A stretch of 10,657 nucleotides of DNA from an uncultured bacterium (GTDB taxonomy: Bacteria; Bdellovibrionota_C; UBA2361; SZUA-149; CALKYB01). Position numbers and translations under genes: made by a program. The stretch's first letter is position 1; each line of letters starts with the position of its first letter. The stretch covers positions 1 to 10,657 of the forward strand of contig CALKYB010000277.1 in the NCBI GenBank assembly GCA_938003565.1. Reading direction: 5' to 3'. Under the pieces are notes generated by a model, which had not been told where the DNA came from, ran no database searches, and saw only the letters and a program-made list of their open reading frames with translations. Below, piece by piece: positions 7,177-10,657 of the stretch.

Positions 7177-7872
7177 TCTTATTTAAATATCTTGCTAATT
7201 GTCCATGTAGCTATCTGTGTATTCCTAATAGCTATTATTTTACTTCAGCAGGGTAAAGGAGCTGATGTAGGAGCTACCTTCGGTGGCGGAGGAAATACAC
7301 TATTTGGCGCTGCTGGAGCTGACAATCTTCTCACCCGAGTCACAGCCTTTGCAGCTGGCGGATTTATGATTACATCCATCTTCCTAGCTGTCGGTCAAAA
7401 ACCAGGGCTTGTTAAAGGAGGAACTATTTTCGAAGGTCTTCCCTCTCAAGCTCCTGCCCCAGAAGCTAAGGTTGTTCAACCAAGTAGCAACGCTAAAAGC
7501 GATCTAGAGACAGGCAAAACTGAAGTGGAATCTAGTCAAGCTCCATCGGTTCAAACACAACCGACTGCTGTAACTGGCGACCTCCCAGAAAATGCTAAAG
7601 TAGAAAACTCTGTTAATGAAAAAACCCTTGGCAAACCCCAAGTTGATACCAAATCCTCGGGTCAACAAAGTAAAATTATTCCCAACTCTAATTCAGGGGA
7701 AACGGGTAAAATCGTTGTTGGTGAAGGCTCCATTCCGAATCCGGTTAGTGTGGTGAAAGAAAATATTTCTCCGGTTGCAAAAGACCTTGGTTCCTCATCT
7801 AAAGCAGTTTCGACTAAAGTAGTTGAAGCACTAACCAATGCAGTAGAAGAGGGAGCAGCCTCTAGTAACTAA
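7174..7872 (+). CDS. secG: SecG, preprotein translocase subunit with long C-terminal tail
   Basis: SecG is the accessory subunit of the SecYEG channel in the inner membrane. Residues 1-75 are a canonical SecG: helix 1 (about 5-24), the conserved LLQQGKGADVGATFGGG loop, the FGAAGADNLLTRVT segment and helix 2 (about 55-73). Typical SecG proteins are about 75-120 aa; here the chain continues to 232 aa. The added tail of about 155 residues is Ser/Pro/Val/Asn/Glu-rich, low in complexity, and has no recognisable fold or membrane segment. It starts at GTG with a good ribosome site. The upstream 155 bp contain two TTGACA hexamers (7034, 7058) and an AT-rich palindrome (7113-7127), but no well-spaced -35/-10 pair. 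A tRNA-Leu gene begins 8 bp after the stop. Confidence 0.93.
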   Translation: MSYLNILLIVHVAICVFLIAIILLQQGKGADVGATFGGGGNTLFGAAGADNLLTRVTAFAAGGFMITSIFLAVGQKPGLVKGGTIFEGLPSQAPAPEAKVVQPSSNAKSDLETGKTEVESSQAPSVQTQPTAVTGDLPENAKVENSVNEKTLGKPQVDTKSSGQQSKIIPNSNSGETGKIVVGEGSIPNPVSVVKENISPVAKDLGSSSKAVSTKVVEALTNAVEEGAASSN

Positions 7873-7880
7873 ATACATCT

Positions 7881-7962
7881 GCCCTGGTGCTGGAATTGGT
7901 AGACAGGCACGGTTGAGGGCCGTGTGTTGCAAGACGTGAGAGTTCGAGTCTCTCCCAGGGCA
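7881..7962 (+). tRNA. tRNA-Leu, anticodon GAG
   Basis: This 82-nt cloverleaf with a long (class II) variable arm is typical of leucine tRNA. The acceptor stem GCCCTGG (7881-7887) pairs with CCAGGGC (7955-7961), with discriminator A at 7962. The anticodon stem CACGG/CCGTG (7908-7912 / 7920-7924) encloses the loop TTGAGGG, with anticodon GAG at 7915-7917 reading CUC/CUU. The T arm is GAGAG-TTCGAGT-CTCTC. No 3' CCA is encoded, so CCA must be added by tRNA nucleotidyltransferase. It lies 8 bp after secG, so it is probably released from a secG transcript. In E. coli a Leu(GAG) tRNA (leuU) also follows secG. Confidence 0.96.
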
Positions 7963-8013
7963 TTAAATTGATACAGCATGTGCAAATAGTCACAAACCAG
8001 CGTTATCATCTCT

Positions 8014-8043
8014 AAAGCTATTCCAAAATCTAAAAAAAGCTAT
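8014..8043 (+). repeat. Direct repeat AAAGCTAT, 22-bp period, abutting the -35
   Basis: AAAGCTAT occurs at 8014-8021 and again at 8036-8043, each followed by CC after at most two further bases. The 22-bp period is about two helical turns, so both copies face the same side of the DNA. The second copy ends just before the -35 hexamer at 8046, as expected for an activator site. Function is inferred. Confidence 0.4.
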
Positions 8044-8045
8044 CC

Positions 8046-8074
8046 TTGTCAGACGAAACATTTGAACGTATAAA
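8046..8074 (+). promoter_or_regulatory. Near-consensus sigma-70 promoter for the GH12-like operon
   Basis: TTGTCA (8046-8051, 5 of 6) and TATAAA (8069-8074, 5 of 6) are separated by exactly 17 bp. This is the best promoter match I found in the window. Transcription would start near 8081, leaving a leader of about 190 nt before the ATG at 8274, or about 95 nt before the small ORF at 8177. Confidence 0.6.
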
Positions 8075-8116
8075 TAGTGAGGAAATTAAAGTTAATTTTC
8101 TTATGAAAATTTAGCA

Positions 8117-8129
8117 ATTGCAGTGCAAT
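8117..8129. promoter_or_regulatory. 13-bp palindrome ATTGCAGTGCAAT in the leader
   Basis: ATTGCA and TGCAAT are perfect 6-bp arms around a central G. The site lies about 36-48 bp downstream of the predicted transcription start, where a bound repressor could block elongation. It could be chance in AT-rich sequence. Confidence 0.3.
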
Positions 8130-8176
8130 ATTCTATTGGCCGTGCTTTTCTAATCATAAGGTAGTTCAGTTTCAAA

Positions 8177-8281
8177 ATGAAATTTCAACTAAAGTATTTG
8201 AGAAACTTAGAGGCTAAATTAATTTTTTGTTTCGGCTTAAGCTTTTCAATTTTCGTATTGGACCTTTTAGCGAATGTTTAA
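8177..8281 (+). CDS. Possible 34-aa membrane peptide / upstream ORF
   Basis: ATG at 8177 opens 34 codons ending with TAA at 8279-8281. The product begins MKFQLKYLRNLEAK, a positively charged N-terminus followed by a hydrophobic stretch (LIFCFGLSFSIFVLDLLA) that would form one membrane helix or a signal peptide. The reading frame overlaps the ATG of the following secreted-protein gene (8274) by 8 bp, an arrangement that supports translational coupling. Against it: there is no good Shine-Dalgarno at normal spacing (AAGG is 15 nt upstream), and the length allows chance. It could be a small membrane protein, a leader peptide, or not translated. Confidence 0.35.
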   Translation: MKFQLKYLRNLEAKLIFCFGLSFSIFVLDLLANV

Positions 8282-9356
8282 TTTAAAAAATCTTGGACAA
8301 ACCACTTTCAGGTTAATCTTGCCAGCAGCACTTTGTTGGAGCATCTGCTTATCGCCCCTAGCTTACTCAGATAGCTCTAAGAAAACTAACAATAAAACTT
8401 CTGCAAGCAAAGCAACCTCAAAACCCAACACTTCACTTGAATGCACACCTCCCCGCAAGGGTACGATTCTAAAAAACCGCTCCGCTAGTAAAGGTAATTC
8501 ATCAGCACTTAACCCAAACAACAGGCAATGTGTAAGCCCCAAAGCTCAGTTCGCCGGAAAAGGAATTGTTTTTGGAAATTTTTGTCTAGAGAATGACGCG
8601 TGGAACGCACATAGATCTACTTGGGACTGGAAACAATGCATCGAAGTTCTTAAAAACGATGACGATGCTTTGATAGCCACCTGGCAATACGATTGGGGTG
8701 ACGAGGATAGCCTAGTGGAAGGATTTCAAGAATGGGAAGTTAAGTCCTTTCCAGGAGTGGTTTTTGGTTACAATGAAGGATCTCCAAAGAATAGTTGTAG
8801 TGACAGCGGACTGCCTTTGAGTGTTAAAAAGCTTCCAAAGTTTAAGATTGATTATAAATATAGTGACACCCAATCTAACAGAAGAAAGGGAGACTTGGAT
8901 GAGTGGAAAGGTGCATCAACCCCGACCACAGGTGGAGACAGAAATGCTATAATTCGAGCAACTTTTCATCCCTCTTGCCCAGTCTCAGGGAAGCCTGCCC
9001 CTCCCGAAGCATTTAGACTTTTAGTTTGGTTAGAAACCGGCCCTGAGAGAACCCCTACAGGGAACCCTTCAACAATTGACCCATTTACGGATAGTCTTGG
9101 CCAAAAATTTAGCGTTTACACTAAGATTACATGGGCTAACGACGCTTATATCGCCTTTACTGCGATAGACGAAAAGAAAGCTGGTTCTATCGTCCTGAAC
9201 GATTTTATTCAGTACGTTAGACGAAACCATAAAAAATTAGAGCTTACGCCCTTCAAACAAGATTGGTGTCTGGGAAGTATTAAATTTGGCACCGAAATTT
9301 GGTGGGGTGAAGGGTCGTTTACTGTAGAGCAATTCGACATTACAAGGTTATACTAA
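8274..9356 (+). CDS. Secreted GH12-like protein lacking the catalytic nucleophile
   Basis: The 360-aa product has a signal peptide (about 1-31, hydrophobic core 13-30, LAYS/DS) and a Ser/Thr/Lys/Asn-rich linker (about 33-95). The rest (about 98-360) reads by eye like a glycoside hydrolase family 12 jelly-roll. LENDAWNA aligns with the family's NNLWG segment, QCIEV with its GCVTAV, EVKSFPGVVF with its VKSYxN motif, FRLLVWL with YELMIWL, and FGTEIWWGEGSFTV with FGTEPFTGxxxxxV. The acid/base Glu is kept (E341), but the nucleophile position is Arg248 and the neighbouring conserved Asp appears to be Ala229. Six or seven Cys in the mature part could form disulfides. The ATG is the first after an in-frame stop and lacks a clear ribosome site, so coupling to the overlapping small ORF is possible. 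Family assignment is from memory of GH12 motifs, not a search; a plain hypothetical secreted protein is the fallback. Confidence 0.6.
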   Translation: MFNLKNLGQTTFRLILPAALCWSICLSPLAYSDSSKKTNNKTSASKATSKPNTSLECTPPRKGTILKNRSASKGNSSALNPNNRQCVSPKAQFAGKGIVFGNFCLENDAWNAHRSTWDWKQCIEVLKNDDDALIATWQYDWGDEDSLVEGFQEWEVKSFPGVVFGYNEGSPKNSCSDSGLPLSVKKLPKFKIDYKYSDTQSNRRKGDLDEWKGASTPTTGGDRNAIIRATFHPSCPVSGKPAPPEAFRLLVWLETGPERTPTGNPSTIDPFTDSLGQKFSVYTKITWANDAYIAFTAIDEKKAGSIVLNDFIQYVRRNHKKLELTPFKQDWCLGSIKFGTEIWWGEGSFTVEQFDITRLY

Positions 9357-9376
9357 GCCCTTCACAACTAAACTTC

Positions 9377-10351
9377 ATGCCGAAAGTATCTAAAAATAAC
9401 GCCCTCAATACGATACTAGTATTGCTTCTCTTTTTAGTTCCCATTCATGTTCTACAGGCTGAAGGGAAGAAATGCCTATACGTTTCCTCCTTTCACCCCG
9501 ATCACCCTTCATCTAAACGAATTGAGGCCGAACTAAAGAGACAATTGAGAAATTCTTGTAAGTTTGAAGAACACTACTTAGACGGAAAAAGAAGTCGAGA
9601 GGTTTCTGCAATCAGAATGCAAGCCCTCCTGGCAAAACAAAAAGTAGACAGCTGGAAACCAGATGTCGTGATTGTTTCAGATAATATTGCCTCTAAATAT
9701 CTTTTAGCGGAGCATTTTGGATCCTCAAAAATTCCCTTCGTATTTTGTGGTGCTAATCCCGCTGTAGAGAGCCTTAAGCAACCTCACCCCAACGCCACTG
9801 GAATGATTGAATTGCCACCGATACAACCAGTGTTTGATCTGGCACGAAAAACTGTAATTCCACTAAAAAAGGGAGCATACCTAGGAGCTGACACTGAAGC
9901 CGAGCGAACTCATCTTCTTCGCTACCAAGAAACCGGGAAAAAATATGATGTGACAGTTGATGGATTCTTTGCGACCACCGGTAAGGGCTGGATAGAGAAT
10001 CTCAAGGCTGCCCAAGCTTACGACTTTATCGTTCTTGGAAGCAGAGAGGGTATAGACCGGTGGGAGCCAACGACCATGATTTTTGCATCCCAAAAATACT
10101 CCACCAAACTAACCCTTACTAACAATCAATGGATGATGCTTTATGCCTTGATTGGGTTTACCAAAATACCCGAAGAACAAGGAGCCTGGGCCGGTCGAGT
10201 GGCAAAAGAAATCCTAAACGGTGCTTCACCAAAAGACATTCCTTTAACATCGAATAGAAAATTCGCTGTTTTCATCAACCCTTCGTTTAAGAAAACTATT
10301 CCGGTTGAAATCCCAAAAGATTTAGAAATGTCCGCCGAATATATTGACTAG
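9377..10351 (+). CDS. Orphan periplasmic substrate-binding protein, ABC_sub_bind type
   Basis: The 324-aa product has a signal peptide (hydrophobic core about 10-24, likely cleavage VLQA/EG at 28/29) and a two-lobe periplasmic binding protein fold. Recognisable blocks are CLYVSSFHPDHPSSKRIEAE near the start, SWKPDVVIVSDNIASKYL, IPFVFCGANPAV, a PEEQGAWAGRVAKEIL helix, and NGASPKDIPLTSNRKFAVF towards the end. These match proteins annotated as ABC transporter substrate-binding proteins of the ABC_sub_bind (PF04392-like) type. Some relatives are sensor inputs rather than transport components. No permease or ATPase gene is visible here. The ligand cannot be told from sequence. It starts 20 bp after the GH12-like gene with no clear ribosome site, so the two are probably one operon. 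Confidence 0.8.
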   Translation: MPKVSKNNALNTILVLLLFLVPIHVLQAEGKKCLYVSSFHPDHPSSKRIEAELKRQLRNSCKFEEHYLDGKRSREVSAIRMQALLAKQKVDSWKPDVVIVSDNIASKYLLAEHFGSSKIPFVFCGANPAVESLKQPHPNATGMIELPPIQPVFDLARKTVIPLKKGAYLGADTEAERTHLLRYQETGKKYDVTVDGFFATTGKGWIENLKAAQAYDFIVLGSREGIDRWEPTTMIFASQKYSTKLTLTNNQWMMLYALIGFTKIPEEQGAWAGRVAKEILNGASPKDIPLTSNRKFAVFINPSFKKTIPVEIPKDLEMSAEYID

Positions 10352-10595
10352 AAGAAAACTTAGTATTTATTTTATTGGCAAACCTCTAGTCCACAGAAAT
10401 GGGTCTAATCTCACATCCCAGAACATGCCTCTTAGTCGAATTTTTCCAGGCTTGTATGATTTAGTCAGTTCAGCCAAACTCTATAACTGTTTAATTTCGC
10501 ATAGTTTTTTTTGATGCAGTACCGTAATTGACAATTAAATTTGCCAGTATTACTTCATTGGGACGACTTTTGCTTATTTTGATGGAGCTTAGAAG
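10352..10595 (+). other. Intergenic region after the binding-protein gene
   Basis: The 244 bp contain no supported gene. A weak imperfect stem (AAACTCTAT near 10473 with ATAGTTT at 10501) ahead of a run of eight T could be a terminator for the upstream operon. A perfect -35 hexamer TTGACA (10528-10533) lies inside the 11-bp palindrome AATTGACAATT (10526-10536). The best -10 is poor (TATTAC at 14 bp, or TACTTC at 17 bp). Confidence 0.35.
10528..10556 (+). promoter_or_regulatory. Possible promoter for the ORF at 10596
   Basis: TTGACA is a perfect -35, but the -10 at 17-bp spacing (TACTTC) is weak, so an activator or a different spacing would be needed. The -35 is embedded in the palindrome AATTGACAATT, which could be an operator. 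Confidence 0.3.
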
Positions 10596-10657
10596 ATGGA
10601 AAATTTCCTATTAAATTCGATAATTGGCTCTGTGGTGCTAACCCTAGTACTCAACTT
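10596..10657 (+). CDS. 3'-truncated ORF with hydrophobic N-terminus (runs off the edge)
   Basis: ATG at 10596 opens 20 codons to the window end, reading MENFLLNSIIGSVVLTLVLN, which looks like an N-terminal membrane segment or signal anchor. GGAG at 10584-10587 sits 8 nt before the ATG, the best ribosome site in this part of the window. The family is not recognisable from 20 residues. Its position after an orphan binding protein makes a membrane sensor or transporter subunit a reasonable guess, but that is inference from context only. Confidence 0.6.
   Translation, partial: MENFLLNSIIGSVVLTLVLN

Larger units (their letters stand above)
7963..8176 (+). other. Regulatory-rich leader after tRNA-Leu
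   Basis: No clear protein-coding gene lies between the tRNA and the small ORF at 8177. There is no evident hairpin-plus-T-run terminator after the tRNA. The stretch holds a direct repeat (8014-8043), a near-consensus promoter (8046-8074), a short AT-rich inverted repeat AAATTAA-AG-TTAATTT just after the promoter, and a 13-bp palindrome (8117-8129). Confidence 0.5.

Noticed and set aside
10473..10513. Stem-like AAACTCTAT / ATAGTTT before eight T
   Set aside because: The stem is short, bulged and AT-only with a long loop, so it is too weak to call as a terminator.
1..10657. CRISPR arrays, insertion sequences, integrases or long repeats
   Set aside because: No regularly spaced repeats, transposase-like ORFs or terminal inverted repeats were seen on either strand.

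Overview
The window is an AT-rich stretch from a Gram-negative (diderm) bacterium. A complete tolQ-tolR-tolA-tolB-pal set, a lipoprotein signal on Pal and several Sec signal peptides establish an outer membrane. The tRNA lacks an encoded CCA. The gap-tpiA-secG order and the protein style fit a deltaproteobacterium-like or Bdellovibrionota-like lineage, but the sequence alone does not fix the taxon.

Layout. Positions 1-100 (minus) hold the 5' end of an unidentified membrane or secreted protein that runs off the edge. Positions 229-4839 (minus) are the Tol-Pal envelope system in the order tolQ, tolR, tolA, tolB, pal, closed by a strong intrinsic terminator at 225-262. tolR and tolA overlap by one base. 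tolA/tolB and tolB/pal are separated by unusually long gaps (228 and 309 bp). A 402-bp divergent intergenic region (4840-5241) contains a candidate tol promoter and a perfect 17-bp palindrome. Positions 5242-7018 (plus) encode GAPDH and triosephosphate isomerase, 16 bp apart and without the pgk that often lies between them. Then come secG (7174-7872, GTG start, with a long low-complexity C-terminal tail) and tRNA-Leu(GAG) at 7881-7962, the same secG/tRNA-Leu(GAG) neighbourhood known from E. coli.

Beyond the tRNA the content changes from housekeeping to accessory. A near-consensus promoter (8046-8074), preceded by a 22-bp-spaced direct repeat, leads into a possible 34-codon membrane peptide gene. 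That ORF overlaps the start of a secreted 360-aa protein that I read as a glycoside-hydrolase-family-12-like fold. By eye its nucleophile Glu is replaced by Arg (R248) and the assisting Asp by Ala (A229), while the acid/base Glu (E341) is kept. Twenty bases later follows an orphan periplasmic substrate-binding protein of the ABC_sub_bind type. A new ORF with a good ribosome binding site and a hydrophobic N-terminus begins at 10596 and runs off the end.

How the parts work together. TolQ-TolR form the proton-driven inner-membrane motor, TolA transmits force across the periplasm, and TolB and Pal connect it to peptidoglycan and outer membrane. GAPDH and TPI are adjacent steps of glycolysis, and SecG is the accessory subunit of the SecYEG channel. 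The most unusual part is the 8.0-10.6 kb segment: a secreted, apparently catalytically altered GH12-like protein next to an orphan binding protein and the start of a membrane protein. This could be an extracytoplasmic glycan-binding or sensing module, which is an inference.
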